Origin: Neotabrizicola shimadae
Lineage (GTDB): Bacteria > Pseudomonadota > Alphaproteobacteria > Rhodobacterales > Rhodobacteraceae
Reading direction: 5' to 3'
DNA length: 64,000 nt
Assembly (NCBI RefSeq): GCF_019623905.1
Contig: NZ_CP069370.1
Span: forward strand, 1,612,001 to 1,676,000
Shown: in pieces, positions 21,943 to 31,531 of the stretch
How positions within the stretch are numbered: the first letter of the stretch is position 1
Layout: the number at the start of each line of letters is the position of its first letter
Translations under genes and position numbers: made by a program
The notes under the pieces: generated by a model
Told to the model about the DNA's origin: nothing
The model's database searches: none
What the model saw: the letters and a program-made list of their open reading frames with translations, nothing else

Positions 21943-22135
21943 CGAACCGTCATTCGTGAGAGCGGCGCCAATCCATCGGCGAAATCCCGCCGAACTTCGG
22001 CCCGAAAAGGCGGGGTTCCGCCCCCTGCCGGTCAAATTCGTTGCGAGTGTCCAAGGCTCTGGCTAATCAGAAGGCGCCTCGGGGACCGGGGAAATTCGTT
22101 TTGTTCTTCGACCACACACGAACGGAATCCACCCC

Positions 22136-23467
22136 GTGCCGATGCATATCGCCTATCGGATCAATGCTGCTCTTGAGCGCATTCTTCCCGAACAGCGCCT
22201 TTTCCTGAAGTCCGACCGGGATACCCGCTTTGTCCGTCTTCGCCCCGCAACCCAGGCCGTCGCCATCGCCGGCGGCGGCGTCATGTTGCTGTGGACGGTG
22301 GTTGCGACCTCGATCCTGCTTCTGGATTTCGTGAACGCGGGCTCTGCCCGGACGCAGCAGCAGCTGCGCCAGGCGCGGTTCGAGGAACGGCTGAGCGCCC
22401 TGTCTATGGACCGCGATCGCCGCGCCGACGAGGCGGTGCGCGCGCAGGAGCGGTTCAATCTGGCGCTGGCCGAAGTATCGAAGATGCAGACCCGGCTTCT
22501 GGCATCGGAAGACCGGCGGCGCGAGCTGGAGACCGGGATCGAAGTGATCCAGGCCACGCTGAGCCGCACCATCCAGGAACGCGACAGCGCCCGGACGGAA
22601 CTGGCGGCGCTGCAGGAGACCGATGCCCAGGACGTGGTGACGGCGGCGGAACAGGCGCAGGATACAGCCGAGACACTGGCCTTCCTGTCCACCGCGCTGA
22701 ACGAGACGGCGGGCGAGCGTGACCTGATGGAAGGTGCTGCACGCGACGCCGTGGCCAAGGTGGATGCCGTTGCTGCCGAACGCGATGCGATTCTGGCCCG
22801 CAATGCCGAGATATTCGCGCAACTGGAAGACGCGATCACCGTCTCGATGGAGCCGCTGGACAAGATGTTCGCCGCCGCGGGCCTGTCGCCCGACAGTCTG
22901 CTGAGCTCGGTCCGGCGCGGTTATTCTGGACAGGGTGGGCCGCTTGGGCCCTTGTCGCTGTCCACTTCTGGCGCGGCGCCCTCGCCTGACGAGATGCGGG
23001 CGAATGCGCTGCTGGACAAGCTGGACGAAGTGAACATGTACCGCATCGCGGCCGCCAAGGTGCCGCTGGTGCTGCCGCTGAAGACCTCGTTCCGCTATAC
23101 CAGCGGCTTCGGTGTGCGCCAGGATCCCAAGGGCTGGGGCCGCCGGATGCACGAGGGCGTGGACATGGCGGGCAGCTACGGCTCGCCGGTGCTGGCTACC
23201 GCCGATGGCGTGGTGACCTATGCCGGGTGGGAGAACGGTTACGGCCGGCTGGTGAAGATCAAGCACGACTTCGGGATCGAGACGCGCTATGGCCACCTGT
23301 CGCAGATCCGGGTCGACGTGGGACAAAGGGTATCGCGCGGCGACAAGATCGGTGATATGGGCAATTCGGGCCGCTCGACGGGCACGCACCTGCACTATGA
23401 GGTGCGCGTGAACGGGGCGGCAAAGAATCCGATGACCTTCATCAAGGCTGGAACCAATGTTTTCTAA
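22136..23467 (+). CDS. M23 family metallopeptidase (LytM-type) with coiled coil
   Basis: 443 residues: a short cytoplasmic leader, one membrane helix near residues 40-62 (VAIAGGGVMLLWTVVATSILLLDFV), a long coiled coil (about residues 75-240), then a C-terminal LytM/peptidase_M23 domain. Zinc-ligand motifs are HEGVDMAG (H-x3-D) and THLHYE (HxH), with GHLSQIRVDVGQRVSRGDKIG between them. The enzyme should cleave peptidoglycan cross-bridges in the periplasm, or, if anchored to bactofilin, act at a defined site of wall growth. The bactofilin gene overlaps its 3' end by 11 bases. Confidence 0.92.
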   Translation: MPMHIAYRINAALERILPEQRLFLKSDRDTRFVRLRPATQAVAIAGGGVMLLWTVVATSILLLDFVNAGSARTQQQLRQARFEERLSALSMDRDRRADEAVRAQERFNLALAEVSKMQTRLLASEDRRRELETGIEVIQATLSRTIQERDSARTELAALQETDAQDVVTAAEQAQDTAETLAFLSTALNETAGERDLMEGAARDAVAKVDAVAAERDAILARNAEIFAQLEDAITVSMEPLDKMFAAAGLSPDSLLSSVRRGYSGQGGPLGPLSLSTSGAAPSPDEMRANALLDKLDEVNMYRIAAAKVPLVLPLKTSFRYTSGFGVRQDPKGWGRRMHEGVDMAGSYGSPVLATADGVVTYAGWENGYGRLVKIKHDFGIETRYGHLSQIRVDVGQRVSRGDKIGDMGNSGRSTGTHLHYEVRVNGAAKNPMTFIKAGTNVF

Positions 23468-23990
23468 GAGCCGCATCAACGAAACCGCAGGCAAGCCGGG
23501 CGAGCCGGAAAAGACCAAGTCGCCGGACGCTGTGCCTGCGGCCAGCAAGCCTGCGATGGACTATGCGCCCGTCGCCTCCAAGGGCAAGGCGGCGCCGTCT
23601 GTGCTTTCCTCGGACCTGAGCGTGGTGGGCAACATCCGCACCACCGGTGACATCCAGGTGGAAGGCACGATCGAGGGCGACATCCGCGCCCATCTGCTGA
23701 CCGTGGGCGAGACCGCGACGATTCGCGGCGAGATCGTGGCTGACGACATCGTCGTGAACGGCCGGGTCATCGGCCGGGTGCGCGGGCTGAAGGTGCGGCT
23801 GACCTCGACCGCGCGGGTCGAGGGCGACATCATCCACAAGACCATCGCCATCGAGAGCGGGGCGCATTTCGAAGGTTCGGTCCAGCGGCAGGAAGACCCG
23901 CTGTCGACAGGCCGGCTGGCCGCGCCGGCGCCGCAGCCGCAACTGGCCGCGCCCGCGCAGCCGGCGGTGAAGCCGGGCGACGGGCTGTAA
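23457..23990 (+). CDS. Bactofilin
   Basis: 177 residues with a central DUF583 beta-helix domain (about residues 50-140: LSVVGNIRTTGDIQVEGTIEGDI...TVGETATIRGEIVADDIVVNGRVIGRV) flanked by Pro/Ala/Lys-rich flexible tails, the normal bactofilin layout. Bactofilins polymerise without nucleotide into membrane-attached filaments that position cell-wall enzymes. The 11-base overlap with the M23 peptidase gene is the known bactofilin-peptidase association and suggests the two work together in cell shape or a localised structure. Confidence 0.93.
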   Translation: MFSKSRINETAGKPGEPEKTKSPDAVPAASKPAMDYAPVASKGKAAPSVLSSDLSVVGNIRTTGDIQVEGTIEGDIRAHLLTVGETATIRGEIVADDIVVNGRVIGRVRGLKVRLTSTARVEGDIIHKTIAIESGAHFEGSVQRQEDPLSTGRLAAPAPQPQLAAPAQPAVKPGDGL

Positions 23991-24016
23991 GCCTTCTGTC
24001 GGACGTCGGGATCGTG

Positions 24017-24036
24017 GGGGCGCCTTCGGGCGCCCC
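24017..24036 (+). terminator. Intrinsic terminator after bactofilin
   Basis: A perfect 8-bp stem GGGGCGCC-TTCG-GGCGCCCC followed by TTTCC, 27 bases after the bactofilin stop and just before the stop of the convergent DUF2189 gene. The stable TTCG tetraloop supports a real terminator. Confidence 0.75.
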
Positions 24037-24047
24037 TTTCCATTGGG

Positions 24048-24821
24048 TCAGGCGATGGTGCGGCGGTAGAGGTGCCAGCTGGCGTGGCCGAGGACGGGCA
24101 GCACCACGAAGAGGCCGAGGAACCAGGGCGCCATGCCGAGGAACAGGGCCACGGCGATGAAGGCGCCCCAGCCCAGCATGACCAGGGGGCTGGTGCGCAC
24201 GAGGTCGAGGCTGGTGAGCATGGCGGTGACGAAGTCCACCTCGCGGTCCAGGAGCATGGGCAGGGCGACCACGGTGAGGGAGTAGAGGACGGTGGCGAAG
24301 ACCGCGCCCACCAGGGTGCCGACGGCCAGCATGGTCAGGCCCTGCGGCGTGGCGAAGATGGCCAGCGAGGAGGAGACGTTGGTCATGGTGGCCGTGCCCA
24401 GAAACAGGGCGAAGATCATGTGGGACAGGAAGTTCCAGAAAAGGAAGAAGACCACGATGACGGCGGCAATGGAGGGGATTTGGCGGTCCTTCTGGCGGAA
24501 GATCGCCTTCAGGACGCCGGGCCAGTCCAGGGCCTCGCCGGCCTCGAGCCGGCGGGAGACCTCGTAGAGGCCGCAGGCGATGAAGGGGCCGAGGATGGGG
24601 AAACCGGCGGAGGCGGGCAGGGTCCACCAGATCTGGCCCTGGGTCGTCATGGCCCAGACGATGAGCCAGCCGCCGGCCACGTAGACGCTGGCGAAGAAGA
24701 GGCCGTAGAGGGGGGCGGTGCGGAAGTCCTGCCAGCCCCGGCGGAGGGCATAGGCGAGGTCGCTGGTCTCGACGGCCAGGATTTCGGGCGCGGCCGGGCC
24801 GGCCGCGGGTGTGGTGGTCAT
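24048..24821 (-). CDS. DUF2189 multi-pass membrane protein
   Basis: About 257 residues and six predicted membrane helices. The stretch DLAYALRRGWQDFRTAPLYGLFFASVYVAGGW and GFPILGPFIACGLYEVSRRLEAG are typical of DUF2189. I start at MTTTPAAGPAAPEILA (24821), preceded by GGGAGGG; the frame is open for 67 more codons, but these are basic and low in complexity and overlap repeat copy 3. No function is known. Confidence 0.85.
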   Translation of the reverse strand: MTTTPAAGPAAPEILAVETSDLAYALRRGWQDFRTAPLYGLFFASVYVAGGWLIVWAMTTQGQIWWTLPASAGFPILGPFIACGLYEVSRRLEAGEALDWPGVLKAIFRQKDRQIPSIAAVIVVFFLFWNFLSHMIFALFLGTATMTNVSSSLAIFATPQGLTMLAVGTLVGAVFATVLYSLTVVALPMLLDREVDFVTAMLTSLDLVRTSPLVMLGWGAFIAVALFLGMAPWFLGLFVVLPVLGHASWHLYRRTIA

Positions 24822-24888
24822 GGTTCCCTCCCTTTTCCGGTAGTCTAGGGCGGGAGGGGGCCTTTTGGGAAGCGGGCAGGCGCGGGGG

Positions 24889-24962
24889 GCGTCCGAGCTC
24901 GGACGCTTGCCACCTCCCCATGATTTCAATGGGTTGCGCGCGCTAATTAACTTGGACTTAAC
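24889..24962 (+). repeat. 74-nt intergenic repeat, copy 3
   Basis: Palindrome GCGTCCGAGCTCGGACGC at 24889-24906, TCAAT at offset 37, TTGC at offset 45, TTAACTTGGACTTAAC at 24947-24962. It lies between the prfB stop (24976) and the DUF2189 start (24821), both on the minus strand, in the same arrangement as copy 2. Confidence 0.85.
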
Positions 24963-24975
24963 ACTTGTCCGCGGC

Positions 24976-26103
24976 TTACGCCTCGGCCTGGGCCTCGTCG
25001 CGGCTCTTGCCGTGGACGCCAAGGGCGAGCGTGGCGGCCATGAAGCGGTCGAGGTCGCCGTCCAGCACGCCCTGGGTGTCGGAGGTTTCCACGCCGGTGC
25101 GCAGGTCCTTCACCATCTGGTAGGGCTGGAGCACATAGGAGCGGATCTGGTTGCCCCAGCCGGCGTCGCCCTTGTTGTCATGGGCTTCCTGGATGGCGGC
25201 GTTGCGCTTGTCGAGCTCCAGTTGATAGAGCCGCGATTTCAGGGCCTGCATGGCGATGTCGCGGTTCTGGTGCTGGGACTTCAGCGAGGAAGTCACGACG
25301 ATGCCGGTCGGGAAGTGGGTGATCCGCACCGCCGAGTCGGTCTTGTTGACGTGCTGGCCGCCCGCGCCGGAGGAGCGGTAGGTGTCGATGCGGATGTCCT
25401 TGTCCTGCACCTCGATCTCGATGTTGTCGTCCACCACGGGATAGACCCAGACCGAGCAGAAGGAGGTGTGCCGCCGCGCCGCGGAATCGTAGGGCGAGAT
25501 GCGGACAAGACGATGGACGCCGGATTCCGACTTCAGCCAGCCATAGGCGTTGTGGCCCGAAATCTTGTAGCTGACCGAGCGGATGCCGGCTTCTTCGCCG
25601 GGCGTTTCGGACTGCATCTCGACCTGGTAGCCCTTCTTTTCGGCCCACCGGACATACATGCGGGCGAGCATCGAGGCCCAGTCGCAGCTTTCCGTGCCCC
25701 CTGCCCCGGCGTTGATTTCAAGGAAGGTGTCGTTGCCATCCGCCTCGCCATCCAGGAGCGCCTCGAGCTCTTTCTGGGCGGCGGTTTCGGCCAGGTCCTT
25801 CAGCGACTTTTCGGCCTCGGCGATGATCTCGTCATCGCCCTCGGCCTCGCCCAGTTCGATGAGTTCGACGTTGTCCTTGAGGCCTGAGTCGATGAGCCGG
25901 TAGGTCGAGACCGCGTCGATCAGGGACTGGCGGTCCTTCATCAGCTTTTGCGCCTTGGCGGGGTCGTTCCAGAGATCCGGCGCCTCGATCAGGGCATCGA
26001 ACTCTTCCAGCCGGTGCGGCGCGGTTTCCCAGTCAAGGCGTTGGCCAAGCAAGGCCAGCGACTTGCGGATCGCATCCACGGTGTTCTGGGTTTCGGCGCG
26101 CAT
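24976..26103 (-). CDS. prfB: Peptide chain release factor 2
   Basis: 375 residues. RF2 releases nascent chains at UGA and UAA codons. The catalytic GGQ is at residues 248-250 in [17 protein letters not shown]. The stop-codon recognition tripeptide, SPF in E. coli, reads SPY at 203-205 ([15 protein letters not shown]). The gene is in one continuous frame: there is no in-frame UGA and no programmed frameshift near codon 25. The start [14 protein letters not shown] (26103) is the normal RF2 N terminus; the open frame upstream is low-complexity. Confidence 0.95.
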   Translation of the reverse strand: MRAETQNTVDAIRKSLALLGQRLDWETAPHRLEEFDALIEAPDLWNDPAKAQKLMKDRQSLIDAVSTYRLIDSGLKDNVELIELGEAEGDDEIIAEAEKSLKDLAETAAQKELEALLDGEADGNDTFLEINAGAGGTESCDWASMLARMYVRWAEKKGYQVEMQSETPGEEAGIRSVSYKISGHNAYGWLKSESGVHRLVRISPYDSAARRHTSFCSVWVYPVVDDNIEIEVQDKDIRIDTYRSSGAGGQHVNKTDSAVRITHFPTGIVVTSSLKSQHQNRDIAMQALKSRLYQLELDKRNAAIQEAHDNKGDAGWGNQIRSYVLQPYQMVKDLRTGVETSDTQGVLDGDLDRFMAATLALGVHGKSRDEAQAEA

Positions 26104-26243
26104 CGGACGGTCTTCCTTCAGGAAACGGCGCCGCCACGGCGGGACCGTGGCGGCGGGGTTGATATACGGCGCGGAGAAGAGCGCCGCAAGGCGGTGGCCC
26201 GGGCCAGGGGGCTGGGCCTGCGGGTTGCGCAGCTTTCGCGATG

Positions 26244-26283
26244 TCCCCCCTCCCCTGCCCCTCCCCATGAGGGGGAGGGGGGC
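26244..26283. repeat. GC-rich palindromic repeat, copy A
   Basis: A CCCCTCCCC-ATGAG-GGGGAGGGG hairpin (9-bp stem, 26258-26280), preceded by a further CCCCTCCCCTG unit. A closely related sequence occurs at 46311-46364. It lies between the mrcA stop and the prfB start, 36 bases beyond the mrcA stop, and may serve as its terminator. Confidence 0.65.
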
Positions 26284-26318
26284 GCTTCATTCAGGCCGGA
26301 GTGCGGGGGGCGGCAGCG

Positions 26319-28880
26319 TCAATAGAGACCGCCGGAGGAGATCGTACCGTAGCTGGCCTTGTTCTTGGGGATCACGGCGGTTTCGCCCGTGGAGGTGGTG
26401 ACGGACATGTCACCTTCATCGCTGCCACCTTCGCCATAGGCATAAAGCGGCAGGTTGGAGCCCATGGCGAAGCCGCCGTCCACGAGGGCCGCGGCGCCGA
26501 AGACCGGCTCTTCGCCCTCGCGGAAGTATTCGGCCACGACGTTGGCGCCCGAGGCATCGTCGGAGAGCCGGGCGCCGGTGAAGCGGTCGATCTTGAGGAA
26601 GTAGCCGCCCGGCGGCACGCGGAATTCGGTCCCGCCGTATTTCTTGATCGCGGTCTTCATGAAGCTTTGGAACACCGGCGCGCACATGCCGCCACCCGAA
26701 GCGCGGTCACCCAGGCTGCGCGGCTGGTCGAAGCCGATGTAGCAGCCGGCCACGATGTTCGAGGTGAAGCCGATGAACCAGACGTCCTTGGCATCGTTGG
26801 TGGTGCCGGTCTTGCCCGCCACGGGCACGGGCAGCTTGATGCTGGCCGCGGTGCCGCGCTGGACCACGCCTTCCATCATGGAGGTGAGCTGATAGGCGGT
26901 GATCGGGTCCATCACCCGTTCGCGGCGCGAGATGATGTCTAGCCCGGCGCCGGCGTCGAGGCTGGCAAGCTGGCAATCCTCGCATTCGCGGGCGTCGTGG
27001 CGATAGATGGTGCGGCCGAAGCGGTCCTGCACGCGGTCGACCAGCGTGGGTTCCACCCGCTCGCCGCCATTGGCGAACATGGCATAGGCAGCAACCATCT
27101 TGAACAGCGTGGTTTCCTGCGCACCGAGCGCGTTGGCGAGGAAGGGCTTCATCGGGTTGTAGACCCCGAAGCGTTCGGCATAGGCGGCCACGGTTTCCAT
27201 GCCGATTTCCTGCGCGATCCGCACGGTCATCAGGTTCCGCGACTGTTCGATGCCGGTGCGCAGCGGCGTGGGGCCGTAGAACTTGTTGGAGGCGTTCTTC
27301 GGGCGCCAGAGACCCTGGGGCGTGTTCACCTCGATCGGCGCGTCAACCACGATGGTGGCCGGAGTGAAACCGGAATCCAGCGCCGCGGCATAGACGAAGG
27401 GCTTGAAGGACGAGCCGGGCTGGCGCTGTGCCTGGGTGGTGCGGTTGTAGACCGAGGACTGGTAGGAGAAGCCGCCCTGCATGGCGAGCACGCGGCCGGT
27501 GTTCACATCCATCGCCATGAAGGCGCCCTCGATCTCGGGCACCTGGCGAAGCGACCAGCGCACGAAGCTGCCGTCGTCGTCATTGGTGACGGCACGGACC
27601 AGGACGACATCGCCAACCTCGACGAGGTCGCCCGCGCGCTTGGCCTTGGGGCCGAGCTTGCCATCGGCCAGGCGCTTGCGCGCCCAGGTGACATCGTCGG
27701 CGGGAATGAAATGGCCGTCCTCGTCTTCTTCCACGCCCTCGATGCCGATGCGGGCCGAGCTTTCGCCGACCTCAAGCACGACAGCGGGATACCAGCCGAC
27801 GATGTCGCGCGGGACTTCGGTTTCGGCGAGCGCCGCGCGCCAGTCGGCCTGGGACCCGAGCTTCGCCGGGTCGATGGTCTTGCCGGTGCCGCGCCAGACG
27901 CCGATGCCGCGGTCGTATTTTTCGAGCCCCGCCTGAAGCGCCTTGGCGGCCTGGGCCTGAAGCTCGCTGTCCACCGTGGCACGGATCGACAGGCCGCCGC
28001 CGAAGAATTCCTCTTCGCCGAAGGTGCCCGAAAGCTGGCGGCGGATTTCGTCGGTGAAGTAGCTGCGCGGCGGCAGGGCCTGGCGGAACGCAGGGAAATC
28101 GCCGTTCTGCACGGTGAGAAGCGGCGTCGCGGCTTCGGCGGCGGCGACCTCGGCGGTGATGTAGCCGTCTTCGGCCATGCGGTTGAGAACATAGGCGCGG
28201 CGTTCCAGCGCGCGGTCCTTGTTGCGCACCGGGTGCATTTCCGACGGCGCCTTGGGCAGGGTCGCCAGATAGGCGGCCTCGGCCGGCGTGAGTTCGGTCA
28301 GCGGCTTGTTGAAATAGGTCTGGGCGGCGGCGGCCACGCCATAGGAGTTCTGCCCGAGGAAGATCTCGTTCAGGTAGAGTTCGAGGATCTTGTCCTTGGA
28401 GAGCGTTTCTTCCAGCCGCGAGGCGAGGATGATTTCCTTGACCTTGCGTTCGCCCGTGCGGTCGCCGGACAAGAGGAAGTTCTTCATCACCTGCTGGGTG
28501 ATGGTGGAGGCGCCGCGCAGGTTCTGGCCGCGGCTGATGACGGCATCGCGGAAGGCGGCGGCCATGCCGGTCACGTCATAGCCGTGGTGCTGGTAGAAGT
28601 TCTTGTCCTCGGCCGCGATGAAGGCGTCCTTCACCAGGGGCGGGATATCCTCGATCGGGACGAAGAGGCGGCGTTCCTGGGCGAATTCGTCGATGATGCG
28701 GCCTTCGCCGGAGTAGATGCGGCTGATGGTGGGCGGCGCGTATTGCGCGAGGCTTTCGTGGCTGGGCAGGTCGCGCGAGTAGATGTAGAGGATCGCGCCG
28801 ATGCTGAGCGCGACGGCGAAGAGGCCGAGCGTCACGAAGGTGAAGAGCGCACCGAAGAAGGACGTGACGAACCGGATCAA
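26319..28880 (-). CDS. mrcA: Penicillin-binding protein 1A (bifunctional glycosyltransferase/transpeptidase)
   Basis: 853 residues: an N-terminal membrane helix (about 8-32), a GT51 glycosyltransferase domain with the catalytic Glu in AAEDKNFYQHHGYD and TITQQVMKNFLL, an OB-like insert, then the transpeptidase with SxxK in PGSSFKPFVYAAALD, SxN in SRNLMTV and KTGT in AGKTGTTNDAKD. The enzyme polymerises and cross-links peptidoglycan in the periplasm. The length matches PBP1A. The amiC gene lies 145 bases upstream on the same strand, so the two wall enzymes may form one unit. Confidence 0.96.
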   Translation of the reverse strand: MIRFVTSFFGALFTFVTLGLFAVALSIGAILYIYSRDLPSHESLAQYAPPTISRIYSGEGRIIDEFAQERRLFVPIEDIPPLVKDAFIAAEDKNFYQHHGYDVTGMAAAFRDAVISRGQNLRGASTITQQVMKNFLLSGDRTGERKVKEIILASRLEETLSKDKILELYLNEIFLGQNSYGVAAAAQTYFNKPLTELTPAEAAYLATLPKAPSEMHPVRNKDRALERRAYVLNRMAEDGYITAEVAAAEAATPLLTVQNGDFPAFRQALPPRSYFTDEIRRQLSGTFGEEEFFGGGLSIRATVDSELQAQAAKALQAGLEKYDRGIGVWRGTGKTIDPAKLGSQADWRAALAETEVPRDIVGWYPAVVLEVGESSARIGIEGVEEDEDGHFIPADDVTWARKRLADGKLGPKAKRAGDLVEVGDVVLVRAVTNDDDGSFVRWSLRQVPEIEGAFMAMDVNTGRVLAMQGGFSYQSSVYNRTTQAQRQPGSSFKPFVYAAALDSGFTPATIVVDAPIEVNTPQGLWRPKNASNKFYGPTPLRTGIEQSRNLMTVRIAQEIGMETVAAYAERFGVYNPMKPFLANALGAQETTLFKMVAAYAMFANGGERVEPTLVDRVQDRFGRTIYRHDARECEDCQLASLDAGAGLDIISRRERVMDPITAYQLTSMMEGVVQRGTAASIKLPVPVAGKTGTTNDAKDVWFIGFTSNIVAGCYIGFDQPRSLGDRASGGGMCAPVFQSFMKTAIKKYGGTEFRVPPGGYFLKIDRFTGARLSDDASGANVVAEYFREGEEPVFGAAALVDGGFAMGSNLPLYAYGEGGSDEGDMSVTTSTGETAVIPKNKASYGTISSGGLY

Positions 28881-29025
28881 CGGCGGGCTCCCATGGCGGA
28901 ATGGCGGGCGGGAGGTTGGGCCCGCATTGGATGGGGCCTTATAGCCGGGGGGCGGGGCGGGGTCAAAACCAAGCGGTCACAAAGGGGTCAAGGATGCGCG
29001 AGCCGCCGCCGGTCCGGGGGGGGCG

Positions 29026-30243
29026 TCAAGGGGCGCGGGCGGCGGAGAGCGCGGCGTCCTGGGCGGCCCAGGTCTTGAGCCCGTCGCGGATGGCGGCAGC
29101 CATGCGGGCGCGCCATGCGGGATCGTTCAGGCGCTTGCGGTCGGATTCGGAGGAGAGGAAGCCGATCTCGATCAGCACCGAGGGCATGTCGGGGGATTTC
29201 AGCACGGAGAAGCCCGCCTCCTGGTGGGGGTGGCGGTGCATCTTGATCTGGGCGGCCTTGATGGCGGTGACGAGGTCCTGCGCCAGCCGTTCGGTGCGCG
29301 GCGCGGTTTCGGTGCGGGCCATGTCCATCAGCACGAGCGCCACGGTGTCGTCCTGATCCGAGAGGTCGACGCCGGCGAGCAGGTCGTCGCGGTCGTGGCG
29401 TTCGGCAAGCGCGGCGGCGGCGGCGTCGCTGGCATCTTCGGCCAGGGTGTAGACGGTGGCGCCAACGGCCTCGCCCTCGGCCAGGGCATCGGCGTGAAGG
29501 GAGAGGAAGAGCTGCGCGCCGGCCTGGCGGGCCAGGGTGAGGCGGGTTTCCAGCGGGACGAAGACATCTTCGTCGCGGGTGAGGGCCACGCGGAAGCCGC
29601 CGTCGCGCACCAGCACCTCTTTCAGCTCGCGCGCGAAGGTGAGGACGATGTCGGCTTCCTTCTGGTCGCCCGCTTCGGCGCCGGGGTCGAGGCCGCCGTG
29701 GCCGGGGTCGAGCATGACGAGCACCGGGCCGCTGCCGCCGACCACGGGGGGCGGCAGGTCGGCGGGTTTCGGCAGCGCCCAGTCGTCGGGTTCGGGCAGT
29801 GCCGCCCTGGCGGCGAAATCCTGCGCGGTGGTGGGGATGAGCGAGAGGCGGACGGTGGTGGGGCCGGAGGTATCCATCACCGAGGTCGCGACGGCATAGG
29901 GGCCATCAAGCTCCATCACCAGGCGCGACCAGCCGGGGCGCAGCACGCCCGCGCGCAGCGCCACGACATGGGCAGAGCTCTCGGGCAGGCGGTCGAGGCC
30001 GGTCCAGTCCACCTCGCGCATGTCGAGAAGCAGGCGGGGCGGCGCGTCCAGGAGGCGGATGCGCCAGGGCACGGGCTGCGAGATGGCGAGCGTGACGTCG
30101 ATGCCGGTGGCGGTATCGGCGACCTGCGAGGCGGCGGGGTCGAGGCGCGCAAGGGCAGAGAGGTCCTGGCTTTGCGCCAGAGCCGGGGTTGCGGCCAGAA
30201 GCGCAAGGCAAAGCGCCTGAATCGCCGTCCTGAGCCGCCGCAT
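29026..30243 (-). CDS. amiC: N-acetylmuramoyl-L-alanine amidase (AmiC type)
   Basis: 405 residues: a signal peptide (MRRLRTAIQALCLALLAATPALAQ), an AMIN domain (about 35-130, which binds envelope structures), and a C-terminal Amidase_3 domain. Zinc ligands are visible in LDPGHGGLDPGAE, FLSLHADA and VLIEIGFLSSESD. It removes stem peptides from peptidoglycan during daughter-cell separation. The start at 30243 has GGAGGGGCAGG upstream; the long open frame to 31218 is antisense-like noise over the aminotransferase gene. Confidence 0.93.
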   Translation of the reverse strand: MRRLRTAIQALCLALLAATPALAQSQDLSALARLDPAASQVADTATGIDVTLAISQPVPWRIRLLDAPPRLLLDMREVDWTGLDRLPESSAHVVALRAGVLRPGWSRLVMELDGPYAVATSVMDTSGPTTVRLSLIPTTAQDFAARAALPEPDDWALPKPADLPPPVVGGSGPVLVMLDPGHGGLDPGAEAGDQKEADIVLTFARELKEVLVRDGGFRVALTRDEDVFVPLETRLTLARQAGAQLFLSLHADALAEGEAVGATVYTLAEDASDAAAAALAERHDRDDLLAGVDLSDQDDTVALVLMDMARTETAPRTERLAQDLVTAIKAAQIKMHRHPHQEAGFSVLKSPDMPSVLIEIGFLSSESDRKRLNDPAWRARMAAAIRDGLKTWAAQDAALSAARAP

Positions 30244-30305
30244 CCTGCCCCTCCTGCCCTGCCCGTTTGCCCGACTATTCCCGGCGGGACGGGGAAAGTA
30301 AACGC

Positions 30306-31451
30306 TCAGCGGCGGCCCATCCAGCGGGTCAGGCGGTCCAGCCCCTCTTCGATGTCGGCTGTGGCGCGGGCATAGGAGAACCGCAATGTGCCGTGCCCGC
30401 GCAAAGGATCGAAATCGAGCCCCGGCGTCGCGGCCACGCCGCAGCCTTCCAGCATTTCGGCGGCGAAGGCGCGGGAATTCGGCGTCAGATGCGAGACATC
30501 GGCATAGATGTAGAAGGCGCCATCGGGCGGCGCGATGCGGTCGAAACCGGCCTTCGGCAGGCCGTCCAGCAAGAGCGCGCGGTTCCTGGCATAGACGGCG
30601 CGGTTGGCCTCCAGTTCCTCGGTCGCGTCCAGCGCGGCGAGGGCTGCGACCTGGGATGCATGGGGCGGGCAGATGAAGAGGTTCTGCGCCAGCCGTTCGA
30701 CGGTGCGCACCATCGCCTCGGGCACCACCATCCAGCCGATGCGCCAGCCGGTCATCGAGAAATACTTGGAGAAGGAGTTGATGACGACGACCTCGTCCGT
30801 CACCTCCAGCGCCGAGACGGCGGGGGCATCGTAGTGCAGGCCGTGGTAGATTTCGTCGGAAATGAGGGCCGTGCCCGCGGCCTGCGCGGCAGCGGCATGG
30901 TCGGCCAGCGTTTCGCGCGGCAGCATGGTGCCGGTGGGATTGCCGGGCGAGGCGAGGATCAGGCCCGCGAGCGGATGCGCGGCGGCGATGGCTTCGGGCC
31001 GGGGCTGGTGGCGGTCGGCGGCATGGGTGGGGATGCCGACGGGCTGAAGGCTCATGGCGCGCAGGATCTGGCGGTAGGAGGGATAACCCGGTTCGGTCAC
31101 GCCCACGCGGTCGCCCGCATCGAACAGCGCCGAGAAGGCGAGGAGGAAGGCGCCGGAAGATCCCGCGGTGACGATGACGCGGGCGGGGTCTATGTCCACC
31201 CCGTACCAGCGGCGGCAAAGGCCCGCGATGCCCGCGCGCAATTCAGGCAGGCCAAGCGCCACGGTGTAGCCGAGCGAGTCCCGTTCCATGGCGCGGGCCA
31301 GGGCGGTGCGGGCAAGCGCCGGGGCGGGCGTGCCGGGCTGGCCCACCTCCATGTGGATGATGCGCTGGCCGGCGGCTTCGGCCCGGCGCGCGGCCTCCAT
31401 CACATCCATCACAATGAAGGGATCGACCTGACCCCGGCTGGACATCCGCAT
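30306..31451 (-). CDS. Class I/II pyridoxal-phosphate aminotransferase
   Basis: About 381 residues with the type I aminotransferase fold. The PLP lysine is in VINSFSKYFSMTGWRIGW, with LASPGNPTG and LISDEIYHGLHYD as the cofactor-ring and phosphate motifs. The N terminus MRMSSRGQVDPFIVMDVMEAAR is family-like; an upstream ATG would add 18 unsupported residues. The amino donor and acceptor cannot be assigned. It lies 62 bases upstream of amiC on the same strand. Confidence 0.88.
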   Translation of the reverse strand: MRMSSRGQVDPFIVMDVMEAARRAEAAGQRIIHMEVGQPGTPAPALARTALARAMERDSLGYTVALGLPELRAGIAGLCRRWYGVDIDPARVIVTAGSSGAFLLAFSALFDAGDRVGVTEPGYPSYRQILRAMSLQPVGIPTHAADRHQPRPEAIAAAHPLAGLILASPGNPTGTMLPRETLADHAAAAQAAGTALISDEIYHGLHYDAPAVSALEVTDEVVVINSFSKYFSMTGWRIGWMVVPEAMVRTVERLAQNLFICPPHASQVAALAALDATEELEANRAVYARNRALLLDGLPKAGFDRIAPPDGAFYIYADVSHLTPNSRAFAAEMLEGCGVAATPGLDFDPLRGHGTLRFSYARATADIEEGLDRLTRWMGRR

Positions 31452-31531
31452 GGCGCCCCCCCTATGGTTCCGCCGCCATAGACCCGGCGGGCGGACGAAG
31501 GTCAAGCCTGCCCTGAAAGCCCGAGGATTTG

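Noticed and set aside
29026-31218. A 730-codon fusion of the amidase with an upstream region
   Set aside because: The extra N-terminal part is the out-of-frame shadow of the aminotransferase gene; the real amidase starts with a signal peptide at 30243.
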